A stretch of 64,000 nucleotides of DNA from JACVRW01 sp963751835 (GCA_963751835.1 CAVVWD010000001.1:34912-98911), one strand, 5' to 3'; positions 1 to 8,755 are shown, counted from the first letter of the stretch. Program-made: numbers and translations. Notes: generated by a model from the letters alone, not told the origin.

Positions 1-123
1 GGCGTGAGCGGGTTCGAGGCTTTCGGCGCGCAGCTGTTCACCGGGCCGCTCGAGGACCTCACCGGCTCGATGTCCGCGAGCACGGACGGCCTGCGCGGCC
101 GGATCACGCTCAGGATCGAGTAG
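1..123 (+). CDS. C-terminal end of an unknown protein (partial)
   Basis: The reading frame is open from the window edge and ends at TAG 121-123, giving 40 residues that end in GRITLRIE. No recognisable motif lies in this tail. The phrase LEDLTGSMSASTDGLRGR loosely recalls the ends of DUF3352-type secreted proteins, one of which lies at 44.6 kb, but this is only a weak impression. Its last 14 bases overlap the end of the convergent peptidase gene. Confidence 0.5.
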   Translation, partial: GVSGFEAFGAQLFTGPLEDLTGSMSASTDGLRGRITLRIE

Positions 124-853
124 CCGCCGCGGGGATCCCGGCCCATACCTGCAGGAGCGGCAGCGGGTCGATCGGCGCGCCGCCCGCGTACCAGCCGCCC
201 ACCCACACCTCGAAGTGGAGGTGGGGGCCGGACGAGCTGCCGGTGTTGCCGACCTGCGCGATCGGCTGTCCCGCGCTCACCGGCTGTGTTGCTGCCACCA
301 GGATCGAGCCCGCGCGGAGGTGCATGAACACGTAGTCGCGGTCCTCGACGTCGCCATCGAGCACGACGTACCAGCCGGCCCCGCTGGCCTGGAAGCGCAC
401 GAACTCAACCGTGCCGGCGTAGGGCGCGACCACCGGCGTGCCCTCCGCGGCCGAGATGTCCTGCCCCTGATGAAGATGGCCGCGGCGCGGCGCCCCGAAG
501 CGGGCGTCCTCGCCGCCGAGGTCGTACGGACCCGCAACGGGGAAGTGGTGACCGGCCTCCGCCCCCGGCGCAACCGGCACGACCGGGGCGGGCGCGGGCG
601 CGGGCTTCCTGCGGGCGCGCCGGCGGGCGGCCCTTCGCCTGGCCCGCCTCCGCCTTTCCGCCGCCGTCCTCGTACCGCCGCTCGGATGCTGCCCGGCCAC
701 CGTGCCGCCGCTCGGGCTCGCGACGCTGCGGGCCTCAGGTGCGGTGGCGCCGCCGTGTCCGCCCGCGGAGGCGGGCGCCGCAGTGACGGCCAGGCACAGC
801 GCGGCCACGCAGAGAAGGGGGGTGAGGCGAAGGCGCACCGAACCCATCGCCAC
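110..853 (-). CDS. Secreted M23/LytM-type metallopeptidase
   Basis: This 247-residue protein probably cleaves peptidoglycan cross-bridges outside the membrane. Residues 1-30 form a signal peptide ending ASA. Residues 65-83 are almost pure Arg/Ala, which may bind anionic polymers, and a short Pro-rich linker follows. The LytM fold covers about 103-235. Zinc ligands are visible: His126 and Asp132 in GHLHQGQD, and HLHFEVW at 211-217. His178 in FMHLR is the usual catalytic histidine. All ligands are present, so it is probably active rather than a degenerate EnvC/NlpD-type activator. An ATG at codon 3 is an equally good start. The gene stands alone and is convergent with the gene entering from the left. 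Confidence 0.88.
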   Translation of the reverse strand: MAMGSVRLRLTPLLCVAALCLAVTAAPASAGGHGGATAPEARSVASPSGGTVAGQHPSGGTRTAAERRRRARRRAARRRARRKPAPAPAPVVPVAPGAEAGHHFPVAGPYDLGGEDARFGAPRRGHLHQGQDISAAEGTPVVAPYAGTVEFVRFQASGAGWYVVLDGDVEDRDYVFMHLRAGSILVAATQPVSAGQPIAQVGNTGSSSGPHLHFEVWVGGWYAGGAPIDPLPLLQVWAGIPAAATRS

Positions 854-929
854 GCCATCTTGGGGGTGGACTTGCGGTGTGGGAAGAAATTCCTGCCCGC
901 TGCAACGGATCGTGCGACCCGCGCCGGGC

Positions 930-3201
930 TCAGGCTCCTGCCATTCGCGAGAGCAACTCGACGGCGCCGCGCTTGTTGAGCGGTTCGTTCAGGTTCCCGC
1001 ACTTCGGCGACTGCACGCACGACGGGCAGCCCGACTGGCACGGGCACTCCGAGATGAGCCGCAGCGCGTCGCCGACCAGCGCCTCGAAGCGCTCGAACCC
1101 GGCGCGCGTGATGCCGACGCCGCCGGGGTGGCCGTCGTAGATGAAGATCGTCGACCGGCCGGTCTGATGGTGGAACGCGGTCGAGAGACCCCCGATGTCC
1201 CAGCGGTCGCACATGGCGATCAGCGGCAGCACCGCGATCTGGCCGTGCTCGGCGGCGTGCAGCGAGCCCTGCAGCACGTCGAGCGGGAAGTCGTCGCCGA
1301 GGAGCGCGTCCGGCAACTCGTACCAGAGAGCCTGGGTCACGAACTCCTGCTCCGGCAGGTCGAGGGCCAGCAGGTCGAGCACGGACTGATCGGCCACGCT
1401 CTTCTTCTGGTAGGCCACCACCTGCTCGGTTACCGAGACGATCCCGAAGGACAGCTCGACGCCGCAGGTGTCGCGCCGCTCGCGGACCTGCTCGATGTAT
1501 GTCTCGGACTCCTTCTTCGGCTGCGTGTACCAGTTGCCCTGGAAGCTCCGCACGAGCGCCCGCCGCTTCGGCAGGTCGAGGTCCTCGACCTCGTAGGCGG
1601 CGCCCATGTGGAGATACACGGCGCCGGCGTGGACGCTGGAGGGGGCGCGCGAGGTCTCGACGTTGCCGATCACCTCGCCGCCGGCGGCCTCGACGATCGC
1701 CACCGAGTCCGGCGACGCGGAGCGGAGCGCGATCCGGCCCGCCGGGTAGCCCTCGCCGCGGGGCAGGTAGCGCCCGCCGCGCTCCCGCAGCCGCCCCAGC
1801 TTCACGAGCCGCGCGGCGTGCTCCTCCCAGCGTGACCCGAACACGTCCGCGTCCTCGCCGGTCAGCGGCAGCTCGTAGGCGGCGGCCTCGAGGTGAGCGA
1901 GGTGGATCTCCTCGGACTCGTGATCGAGGATCGCGCGCTCGACCGGCCGCCCGAGGAACTCGTCCGGGTGGCGGCAGAAGAACTGGTCGAGCGCGTCCTC
2001 ACCGGCCACGTACATGGCGAGCCCGGTGGTGCGCCGCCCGGCCCGCCCCCACATCTGGCGCAGGCTCGCGACGGTGCCGGGGAACGTCACGCAGAGCGCC
2101 GCATCGAGGTCCCCGACGTCGATGCCGAGCTCGAGCGCGTCGGTTGCCACCACCGCCAGCAGGTCTCCCTCGCTCAGCCTCTGCTCGATCTCGCGGCGCT
2201 GCGCGGGCGTGTACCCGGCCCGGTAGGGCGCGATCCGCTCGGCGAGATCGTCCCGCCCGGCCTGCTCGAGGCGCGCCCGCGCGAAGCGCTGGATCAGCTC
2301 GACCCCGCGACGCGACTTCAGGAAGCAGATCGTCCGCACCTCGCGTTCGACCAGCTGCGCCAGCAGGCCGGCCGCCTCCGAGAGAGCGGAGGCCCGCCGG
2401 CCCAGCTGCTCGTCCACGAGCGGCGGATTCCACATCGCGATCTGACGCTCGGCCCGCGGCGCGCCGTCGCGATCGACGAGCTCGAGCTCGAGGCCCGTCA
2501 GGCGCTCCCCGAGCTCGTCGGGGTTCGCGATCGTGGCGCTCGTGAGCAGGAAGCGCGGCTCCGAGCCGTAGGCGCGCGCGAGCCGGCGCAGCCGCCTTAA
2601 CACGTTGGCTACATGTGAGCCGAACACGCCGCGATACACATGGGCCTCGTCGACCACCACCCAGGCCAGGTTGGCGAGCACGTCGCCCCAGGAGCGGTGG
2701 TTCGGGAGGACGCCAACGTGCAGCATGTCCGGGTTCGTGAGGATGAGGTTCGAGCGCTGGCGGATCTGTCGTCGCTCCTCGCGCGGCGTGTCCCCGTCGT
2801 AGATCGCGTGGCGCAGGTAGCGCCCTCCGATCCGGGCGAGCCCGCGCGCCTGGTCCTGGGCGAGCGCCTTGGTGGGATAGAGGTAGAAGGCGCGTGCCGC
2901 CAGGTCGGTCGCCAGCGTGTCGAGCACGGGCAGGTTGAAGGCCAGCGACTTGCCGCTCGCGGTGCCCGTGGTCACGATCGCGTGGCCGCGGCGAGCGGCG
3001 GCGAGCGCGTCCGTCTGGTGGGCCCAGAGCGCCTCGATGCCCGCCGCGGCGAGGCCCTCCCTCAGGGCCGGGATGGAGGTCGTCGGGAATCGGTTCGGCG
3101 AGCCCCGCCTGCGGGCGCTCCCGCGAGGTTGCGACGAGCTCCTCCTCGCGACCCGTTTCGAGGACTGCCTCCCAAGGGTACGACGCCTGAACACGGGCCA
3201 C
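930..3201 (-). CDS. MrfA/YprA-like DEAD-box helicase with DUF1998 domain, frame-broken near the start
   Basis: Superfamily-2 DNA helicase of the Hrq1/MrfA type. The Bacillus homologue MrfA excises mitomycin C adducts. Visible motifs: Walker A-like GTASGKS, DEAH in VVVDEAH, LTSATIANP, ATDALELGIDVGDLD and GRAGR. Near the C-terminus lies the Cys cluster ECPCQSGCPSC typical of DUF1998. The downstream frame can start at GTG 3194, but its first 35 residues are Arg/Ser-rich and unlike the family. The other frame, from GTG 3201, gives a family-like N-terminus (VARVQASYPWEAVLE...) ending EPIPDDLHP. The two join in register if one G of the GGG run at 3070-3072 is removed. I therefore give the restored gene; the break is either a real mutation or a sequencing error. 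Confidence 0.82.
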
Positions 3202-3223
3202 GGCTAGCCATGGTACGACCGAG

Positions 3224-4156
3224 GTGATCCGCTCCTTCCACCACTCGCGGTTCCCGCTCGAGCTGCTGCGGGAGCGGAAGCGCGGCACGGTCACGGTCGT
3301 GCTGCCCACACGCGAGGTGGCCGACACGGTCGGAGAGATCATCGAGCGGCTGCAGTCGCTCGACGGGCTGGTCGACCAGATCCTGGTCGTGGACGCGGCC
3401 TCCGAGGACGGCACCGCCGAGCTGGCCGCGCGGCTGGGTGCCGAGGTCCACCAGGAGTCCGAGCTGCTGCCCCGCTTCGGCCAGGCGCTCGGCAAGGGCG
3501 ACGCGATGTGGCGCGCGCTCGCGGTGGCGCGCGGCGATCTCATGGTCTACCTCGACTCCGACACCCGCCACTTCTCGCGCCATTTCGCGACGGGCATGCT
3601 CGGACCGCTCCTGTGCGAGGAGGGAGTGGAGTTCGTCAAGGGCTTCTACCGCCGCCCGTTCACCGCGACCGGCGGCGGCATGAGCCACGCGGATGGGGGC
3701 CGGGTGACGGAGCTGACGGCCCGCCCGCTGCTGTCCGCCTTCTACCCCGAGCTGGCCGCCCTGGTGCAGCCGCTCGCCGGGGAGGTTGCCGCCAGGCGCT
3801 CCTTCTTCGACCGCCTGCCGTTCGCCTGCGGCTACGCGGTCGAGACGGCCATGCTGCTGCACGCCCGCGACGCGCTGGGGGGCACGGGCGGCATGGCGCA
3901 GGTGGACCTCGACGTCCGCCAGAACCGCCACCAGCCGCTCCACCAGCTCGGCCCCATGTCTTATGCGGTGCTGCGCGTGATCCTCGAACAGCTCCGCGCG
4001 GATGGGCGGTTGCTCGACGATCACGCCCCTCCGCTCCAAACCGCCGACGGCCGTCTCGTGCAGGTGGAGCTCGTCGAGCGGCCGCCGTATGCCACCCTGC
4101 GCGACGGTGGCGATCCGATGCGTCTACACCGATCTGGACGGAACGCTCCTCGGTAA
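3224..4156 (+). CDS. gpgS: Glucosyl-3-phosphoglycerate synthase (GT2/GT81-type)
   Basis: 310 residues. GpgS transfers glucose from NDP-glucose to 3-phosphoglycerate, the first step to the compatible solute glucosylglycerate or to methylglucose lipopolysaccharide. The GT-A fold is clear: VTVVLPTREVADTV near residue 25, the metal-binding DSD at 111-113, and the family-typical GKGDAMWR at 90-97. A conserved region around FVKGFYRRPF and the HQNRHQPL-like segment (RQNRHQPLHQLG) near residue 240 support GpgS over a generic GT2. The start is GTG, 22 bp from the divergent helicase start. The 3' end overlaps the HAD phosphatase gene by about 50 bp, so the two are probably translated together. The partner and pathway assignment is inference from this pairing. 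Confidence 0.88.
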   Translation: MIRSFHHSRFPLELLRERKRGTVTVVLPTREVADTVGEIIERLQSLDGLVDQILVVDAASEDGTAELAARLGAEVHQESELLPRFGQALGKGDAMWRALAVARGDLMVYLDSDTRHFSRHFATGMLGPLLCEEGVEFVKGFYRRPFTATGGGMSHADGGRVTELTARPLLSAFYPELAALVQPLAGEVAARRSFFDRLPFACGYAVETAMLLHARDALGGTGGMAQVDLDVRQNRHQPLHQLGPMSYAVLRVILEQLRADGRLLDDHAPPLQTADGRLVQVELVERPPYATLRDGGDPMRLHRSGRNAPR

Positions 4157-5078
4157 GGGAGCGTCGCTCTTCCGCACCGCCGAGGGTGAGTTCACGCTGC
4201 TGGCCGCGCGGGCGCTCGAGGCCTGCCACCGGGCCGGCGCCGAGGTGGTGATCAAGTCGGGGCGGCGGCGCGCGCAGGTCATGGAGGACGCGCGCCTGCT
4301 CGGCCAGAGCTCGTACATCTTCGAGGTGGGAACGGGAATGGTGATCGACGGCGAGCTGACCTTCCTCACCGGCGAGCTCCAGCCTCGGGATGGCCGGACG
4401 ATTCACGACCAGATCGCCGAATCGGGTGCTCCCGACCTCCTGCTTCGCAGCTTCGAGGGCCGGCTCGAGCCTCACACGCCGTGGGCCGTCGATCGCGAGG
4501 TCTCGCACCTCTTCCGCGGGCAGCTCGACGCGCGCGAGGCCAACCAGCTGCTCGCCGCGGAGGGCCACGCCGGACTGCGGCTCGTCGACAACGGGGAGAT
4601 CGCGCCTGAGACCCACGGCTTCCACCTGATCCCGGCCGGCTGCTCGAAGGCGGCCGCGGTCGCAGCGCACATGCGCGCGCGCGGCTACGCGCGCGAGGAG
4701 TGCATCGGCATCGGCGACTCGCGCGAGGATCTCGAGGTCGCCGAGGTTGTCGGCCGCCTCTTCCTGGTCGCCAACGCGGTTGCGGGCGACAGCTCGGCCT
4801 ACCTCAACGTCGAGCGCACAGAAGCCGCGATGAGCGAGGGCTTCTACGAGGCCGTGATCCGGGCGTTCGCCGAGGTCGCGCTGAGCACCGGACGCGCCCG
4901 CGCGACGCGAACGCTGGCGCGGGTTCGTAACGGACGTTACAATCAGGGCATCGTGGCAAAGAGTTTCCTGTTGGACGGCTCGTGGTCGACCAAGCGGATG
5001 CTCGACCTCGAGTCAGGTGACCCCTGGGAGCGCAACCGCGAGCGCGTCGGTTTCCGGACCGGTCTCGCGATGCGCTGA
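4107..5078 (+). CDS. HAD phosphatase, probable glucosyl/mannosyl-3-phosphoglycerate phosphatase
   Basis: A 323-residue Cof/MpgP-like HAD hydrolase. Motif I is YTDLDGT with Asp9 and Asp11. Motif II is IKSGRRR. Motif IV is GIGDSREDLEV near residue 205. This family dephosphorylates glucosyl- or mannosyl-3-phosphoglycerate, and overlap with gpgS makes that the likely role. Mycobacteria use an unrelated mutase-like GpgP, so this arrangement is closer to the GpgS/HAD operons of Persephonella and methanogens. ATG 4089 is an alternative start. About 45 C-terminal residues after GRYNQG lie beyond the usual HAD fold and may be an extension or a nested small gene (see findings). Confidence 0.8.
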   Translation: MAIRCVYTDLDGTLLGKGASLFRTAEGEFTLLAARALEACHRAGAEVVIKSGRRRAQVMEDARLLGQSSYIFEVGTGMVIDGELTFLTGELQPRDGRTIHDQIAESGAPDLLLRSFEGRLEPHTPWAVDREVSHLFRGQLDAREANQLLAAEGHAGLRLVDNGEIAPETHGFHLIPAGCSKAAAVAAHMRARGYAREECIGIGDSREDLEVAEVVGRLFLVANAVAGDSSAYLNVERTEAAMSEGFYEAVIRAFAEVALSTGRARATRTLARVRNGRYNQGIVAKSFLLDGSWSTKRMLDLESGDPWERNRERVGFRTGLAMR

Positions 5079-5125
5079 CTTCCCAGCACCGCGGTGGCCG
5101 CGAGGCTGCCGCACGGGTGAGGCAG

Positions 5126-5153
5126 CACGGGCGCCCCCACCGGGGCGCCCGTG
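5126..5153. terminator. Bidirectional terminator-like hairpin
   Basis: A perfect 12-bp stem (CACGGGCGCCCC / GGGGCGCCCGTG) with a 4-base loop lies between the convergent HAD phosphatase and glycerate kinase genes. No U-tract follows on either strand, as is common for high-GC actinobacterial terminators. Confidence 0.7.
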
Positions 5154-5174
5154 GCTATTCCGGGAGCCAACGGC

Positions 5175-6137
5175 TCAGACGAGCCGCCGGCCCGCCGCCT
5201 CCATCTCCTCCAGGTCCGTCGCCTCGCTGACGGAGGCGAGGTCGATGATGCGCTCGTCGAACGGATCGAGCTCGTCGCGGCCGACGATCGCATGGCAGGC
5301 CACGCCGCCCTGGCGGCAGCGCGTGGCCACCTCGCCAACGATCTTGCCCTCGAGCGTCTGCGAGTCGAGGCGTCCCTCGCCGGTCACGACGAACGCTGAT
5401 GCCTTCATCGCGGCGTCGAAGCCGATCGCGTCGAGCACATACGCCGCCCCGGGTACGAGACGCGCGCCGAGCCCGCCCCACAGGCCGCCGGACAGCCCCC
5501 CGGCCGCGCCCGTCATCGGAATGCCGCGCGGGTCGCGCGGCAGCCTGCCCGCGAGCTCGTCGAGGCGGCGCTCGAGCCGCTTCACGAGCTCCGGATCGGC
5601 CCCCTTCTGCGGCCCGAACACGCTCGGCGCCTTCTCGTAGACGGTGCGCACGTCGCATAGCACCTCGAGATCCGGGCGCACGCCCGCCTCACTGAGCGCC
5701 TCGAGCGCTCCCGCCCCACCGTCGCTCGTGGCCGAGCCGCCGACGGTCACGAGCACGTGCTCCGCTCCCGCCTCGACCGCCAGCACGATCAGCTCGCCGG
5801 TGCCACGCGTGGAGGCGGCCCAGGCGTCGCGCTCGTCCTCGTCCACCAGCCCAAGCCCGCTCGCCTGCGCGGTCTCGACCACCGCCGAGCCGTCGGGCAA
5901 GATCGCGAACTGAGCCTCGACCGGCCGGCCGAGCGGGTCGGAGACCGTGGCGGTGCGCACATCGCCGCCGAGCGCGTCCACGAGCACGCCCATCGTCCCC
6001 TCGCCGCCGTCGCCCACCGGCAGTTCGACCGCCTCACGGTCGGCCGAGCGCAGCCCGGCGGCGATCGCCGCGGCCACCTCCGCTGCCGAGAAGGTGCCTT
6101 TGAAGGAATCGGGCGCGACCAGGACCGGCAGCGTCAC
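5175..6137 (-). CDS. glxK: Glycerate kinase
   Basis: 320-residue GlxK/GarK-type kinase that phosphorylates D-glycerate to 2-phosphoglycerate. Family signatures are visible: APDSFKGTFSAAEVA near the N-terminus, LPVGDGGEGTM, VGGSATSDGGAGALEALS, GAAGGLSGGLW and a C-terminal VVTGEGRLDSQTLEGK. The start is GTG 6137, and its first four bases overlap the stop of the macro-domain gene, so the two are a translationally coupled pair. Glycerate is also the product of glucosylglycerate hydrolysis, so proximity to gpgS may be functional, but that is inference. Confidence 0.92.
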   Translation of the reverse strand: MTLPVLVAPDSFKGTFSAAEVAAAIAAGLRSADREAVELPVGDGGEGTMGVLVDALGGDVRTATVSDPLGRPVEAQFAILPDGSAVVETAQASGLGLVDEDERDAWAASTRGTGELIVLAVEAGAEHVLVTVGGSATSDGGAGALEALSEAGVRPDLEVLCDVRTVYEKAPSVFGPQKGADPELVKRLERRLDELAGRLPRDPRGIPMTGAAGGLSGGLWGGLGARLVPGAAYVLDAIGFDAAMKASAFVVTGEGRLDSQTLEGKIVGEVATRCRQGGVACHAIVGRDELDPFDERIIDLASVSEATDLEEMEAAGRRLV

Positions 6138-6619
6138 AGCGCTTCGCGGAACGCCCGCTCGGCGGCGTCGCCGTGGACCGCGAACACGATTCGCTCGAGC
6201 GCGCCCTCGTGCTCGCGCGCGGCGCCGACCATGATCCGGGCGGCCTCCTCGACCGGGAAGCCGCCGACGCCGGTGCCGAACGCCACGAGCGCAAGCGAGC
6301 CGCAGCCGAGCTCCTCGGCCCTGGCGAGGGTGGACCGGGTCGCGCGCTCGATGATCTCGGCCGACGTCGGCCCGCCGAGCTCCATCGTCGCCCCGTGGAT
6401 CACCCAGCGGGCGGGCATCTCGCCGGCGGTCGTCTCCACGGCCTCGCCCAGCCCGATCGGCGCGCGTTCGTCGGACTCGCGCTGAACATCCGGTCCGCCG
6501 GCCCGGGAGATCGCGCCCGCCACCCCGCCGCCGTGCATCAACTGGGTGTTCGCGGCGTTGGCGATCGCATCGACCTCGAGCTTGGTCACGTCCGCCTGCA
6601 GGACTTCGAGCTTCGCCAT
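6134..6619 (-). CDS. Macro-domain protein (ADP-ribose / O-acetyl-ADP-ribose hydrolase family)
   Basis: 161 residues forming a single macro domain. MAKLEVLQADVTKLEVDAI is the canonical first strand, AIANAANTQLMHGGGVAGAI carries the ADP-ribose-binding NAAN and HGGGVAGAI loop, and FGTGVGGFPVE is the phosphate-binding loop. Such proteins remove ADP-ribose from proteins or deacetylate O-acetyl-ADP-ribose; the substrate cannot be told from the sequence. I chose ATG 6619 because homologues start there; a longer frame to 6685 adds 22 atypical residues. It is the first gene of a two-gene unit with glycerate kinase. Confidence 0.9.
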   Translation of the reverse strand: MAKLEVLQADVTKLEVDAIANAANTQLMHGGGVAGAISRAGGPDVQRESDERAPIGLGEAVETTAGEMPARWVIHGATMELGGPTSAEIIERATRSTLARAEELGCGSLALVAFGTGVGGFPVEEAARIMVGAAREHEGALERIVFAVHGDAAERAFREAL

Positions 6620-6622
6620 GAC

Positions 6623-6642
6623 TCGTATCCTGCCCGATACGA
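6623..6642. promoter_or_regulatory. Palindrome in divergent promoter region
   Basis: TCGTATC and GATACGA flank a 6-base spacer, a perfect 7-bp inverted repeat immediately upstream of the macro-domain gene and about 90 bp upstream of the DGPF genes. Its size suits a dimeric repressor site. No regulator gene is adjacent, so the factor is unknown. Confidence 0.4.
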
Positions 6643-6732
6643 AATCGTGACAGGCATGTCGATCTCCGCTGTGCCCGTTCGTCATGAGGATGAACGCGGC
6701 CGCTGGGGCCGCCCGAGACGAGAGGAACGGCG

Positions 6733-7128
6733 ATGAAATACCTGCTGCTGCTGTTCGGCGACGAGAGCAGCTGGGAGAACATGAGCGAGGAAGAGGGGCA
6801 GGCCGAGATGGCGGCCTACGAGGCGTATGGCCGGGAGGCCGTCGAGGCCGGGGTGTTCGTTGCCGGTGAGGGTCTCCAGCCCACCAGCACGGCGACGACC
6901 ATGCGGATCGTGGGCGGCGATCGGGTGCTGACGGACGGGCCGTTCGCCGAGACGAAGGAGCAGCTCGGCGGCTTCTACGTGCTCGACTGCAAGGACCTCA
7001 ACGACGCTCTGGCCTGGGCGGAACGCTGCCCCGCATCGGGGAACGGCTCGATCGAGATTCGCCCGGTGATGGACTACGAGGCGATGGGCTACCAGGAGCC
7101 GCAGGGCTCGGAAGGGGTGTCGCGATGA
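6733..7128 (+). CDS. DGPF/YCII-domain protein 1
   Basis: 131-residue protein of the YCII/DGPF fold. It has the signature TDGPFAETKEQLGGFYVLD near residues 72-90 and the terminal MDYEAMGY motif. Proteins of this family accompany ECF42 sigma factors, and their biochemical role is unresolved. An SD-like AGAGGA lies 6 bases before ATG 6733. The stop overlaps the next start by 4 bp (ATGA). It is probably a tandem duplicate of the following gene, with which it shares length and most motifs. Confidence 0.9.
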   Translation: MKYLLLLFGDESSWENMSEEEGQAEMAAYEAYGREAVEAGVFVAGEGLQPTSTATTMRIVGGDRVLTDGPFAETKEQLGGFYVLDCKDLNDALAWAERCPASGNGSIEIRPVMDYEAMGYQEPQGSEGVSR

Positions 7129-7520
7129 GGTTCCTGCTGGTCATCTACGGCGACGAGCGCCGCTTGGCCACGCGCGACGAGGGAACGGCGAAGGCGGAGA
7201 TCGACGCCTACTGGGCGCTCGACAACGAGGCGACCGAGAAGGGCGTCTTCGTCGATAGCGCTGGGCTCTACCCGACCGGCGCCGCGAGGACGCTCCGGAT
7301 CCGGGATGGCGTGCGGACCGTGACCGACGGGCCCTTCGCCGAGACCAAGGAGCAGCTCGGCGGCTTCTACCTGCTCGAGTGCGACAGCATCGACGAGGCG
7401 CTCGAGTGGGCCGCCAAGGTGCCCGCCGCGCAGACGGGCTCGGTCGAGGTGCGCCAGGTCATGGACTACGAAGCCGCCGGGTACCCGAACCCGGCGGAGG
7501 AGGCCGCGCGGTCGGCGTAG
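7125..7520 (+). CDS. DGPF/YCII-domain protein 2
   Basis: 131 residues, paralogous to the preceding gene, with TDGPFAETKEQLGGFYLLE and MDYEAAGYPNP. It is the middle gene of a DGPF-DGPF-ECF sigma operon. Its 3' end overlaps the open frame of the sigma factor by up to 115 bp. No clear start codon for the sigma factor lies after it, which makes the junction unusual. Confidence 0.9.
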   Translation: MRFLLVIYGDERRLATRDEGTAKAEIDAYWALDNEATEKGVFVDSAGLYPTGAARTLRIRDGVRTVTDGPFAETKEQLGGFYLLECDSIDEALEWAAKVPAAQTGSVEVRQVMDYEAAGYPNPAEEAARSA

Positions 7521-8755
7521 CCGGGACGGACGCGGTCGTCGACCGCCTGTTCCGGCGCGAGTCCGGGAGGGCGGTCGCGACCCTGATCCGGATACTCGGC
7601 GACATCGACCTCGCCGAGGAGGCCGTCCAGGACGCGTTCGCGGTCGCGCTCGAGCGCTGGTCGCGTGACGGCCTTCCCGACAACCCGGGTGCCTGGATCG
7701 TCCGCACCGCGCGCAACGGGGCGATCGACCGCCTTCGCCGCGAGCGCCGCTATCTCGACAAGCTGCGCGAGCTCGAGGCACTCGGCAGGCCCAGCTCCCG
7801 GGACGACCCCTCCAATGACGACATGGGCTCGATTTCCGACGACCGGCTGCAGCTCTTCTTCACCTGCTGCCATCCGGCGCTGGGGCCCGAGGCGCGGGTG
7901 GCGCTCACGCTGCGCCTGCTGGGAGGCCTGTCGACCCCCGAGGTGGCGCGCGCCTTCCTGGCGAGCGAGACGGCGATGCAGCAGCGGATCGTCCGCGCCA
8001 AGCGCAAGATCCGCGACGCTGGGATTCCCTACGAGGTGCCGGAGGACCACGAGCTCCCGGACCGGCTGCGCTCGGTGCTCGCGGCCCTGTATCTGATCTT
8101 CAACGAGGGCTACCTGGCCACGAGCGCCGACACGCTCGTGCGCCGCGAGCTCTGCGACGAGGCGATTCGCCTCGCGCGCGTGCTGGCCGGGCTGATGCCG
8201 GACGAGCAGGAGGTCACAGGTCTGCTCGCGCTGATGCTGCTGCACCACTCTCGTCGCGATGCGCGCACGAGCGCCGACGGCGCGCTCGTCCTGCTCGAGG
8301 ACCAGGACCGCTCGCGCTGGCACCTCGGCGAGATCGAGGAGGGGCTGCGGCTCGCCGCCCGCGTGGGCGGGACCGGGGCGTATGGCCTGCAGGCGGCGAT
8401 CGCCGCCGAGCACGGGAGGGCACTGAGCCCGGGCAGCACCGACTGGGCCCGGATCGCCTCTCTGTATGCGCAGCTCTGCCGGCTGGCGCCCGGACCGGTG
8501 ATCGAGCTGAACCGCGCGGTGGCGGTGGCGATGGCAGACGGGCCGGAGGCCGGTCTCGAGCTGATCGGCGAGCTCGAGGCCGGCGGGGAGCTCGAGGCCT
8601 ACCACCATCTGCACGCAGCGCGGGCGGACATGCTGAGGCGGCTGGGACGTCCGGCCGAGGCGGCGTCCGCCTACCGGCGCGCCGTCGCGCTGGCGTCGAA
8701 CCCGGTGGAGCGCGCGTTCCTGGAGCGGCGGCTCGGTGAGGTGGAGCGGGCCTGA
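7406..8755 (+). CDS. ECF42-type sigma factor with C-terminal TPR-like domain
   Basis: Alternative sigma factor of the SigJ-like/ECF42 group, recognised by the sigma-2 segment (ILGDIDLAEEAVQDAFAVALERW), AWIVRTARNGAIDRLRR, the sigma-4 helix-turn-helix (LSTPEVARAFLASETAMQQRI) and a long helical C-terminal part. In that part AALYLIFNEGY and ELNRAVAVAMADG are family hallmarks. ECF42 factors act with DGPF proteins rather than anti-sigma factors. Homology begins only near base 7525, where no ATG/GTG/TTG occurs in frame. GTG 7406 is the nearest standard start and would add about 40 unrelated residues. The true start is therefore uncertain. Confidence 0.85.
   Translation: MGRQGARRADGLGRGAPGHGLRSRRVPEPGGGGRAVGVAGTDAVVDRLFRRESGRAVATLIRILGDIDLAEEAVQDAFAVALERWSRDGLPDNPGAWIVRTARNGAIDRLRRERRYLDKLRELEALGRPSSRDDPSNDDMGSISDDRLQLFFTCCHPALGPEARVALTLRLLGGLSTPEVARAFLASETAMQQRIVRAKRKIRDAGIPYEVPEDHELPDRLRSVLAALYLIFNEGYLATSADTLVRRELCDEAIRLARVLAGLMPDEQEVTGLLALMLLHHSRRDARTSADGALVLLEDQDRSRWHLGEIEEGLRLAARVGGTGAYGLQAAIAAEHGRALSPGSTDWARIASLYAQLCRLAPGPVIELNRAVAVAMADGPEAGLELIGELEAGGELEAYHHLHAARADMLRRLGRPAEAASAYRRAVALASNPVERAFLERRLGEVERA

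Noticed and set aside
930..3201. Helicase as part of a phage-defence system
   Set aside because: The family match is to MrfA/Hrq1-type repair helicases with DUF1998, and no nuclease, methyltransferase or other defence gene is adjacent.
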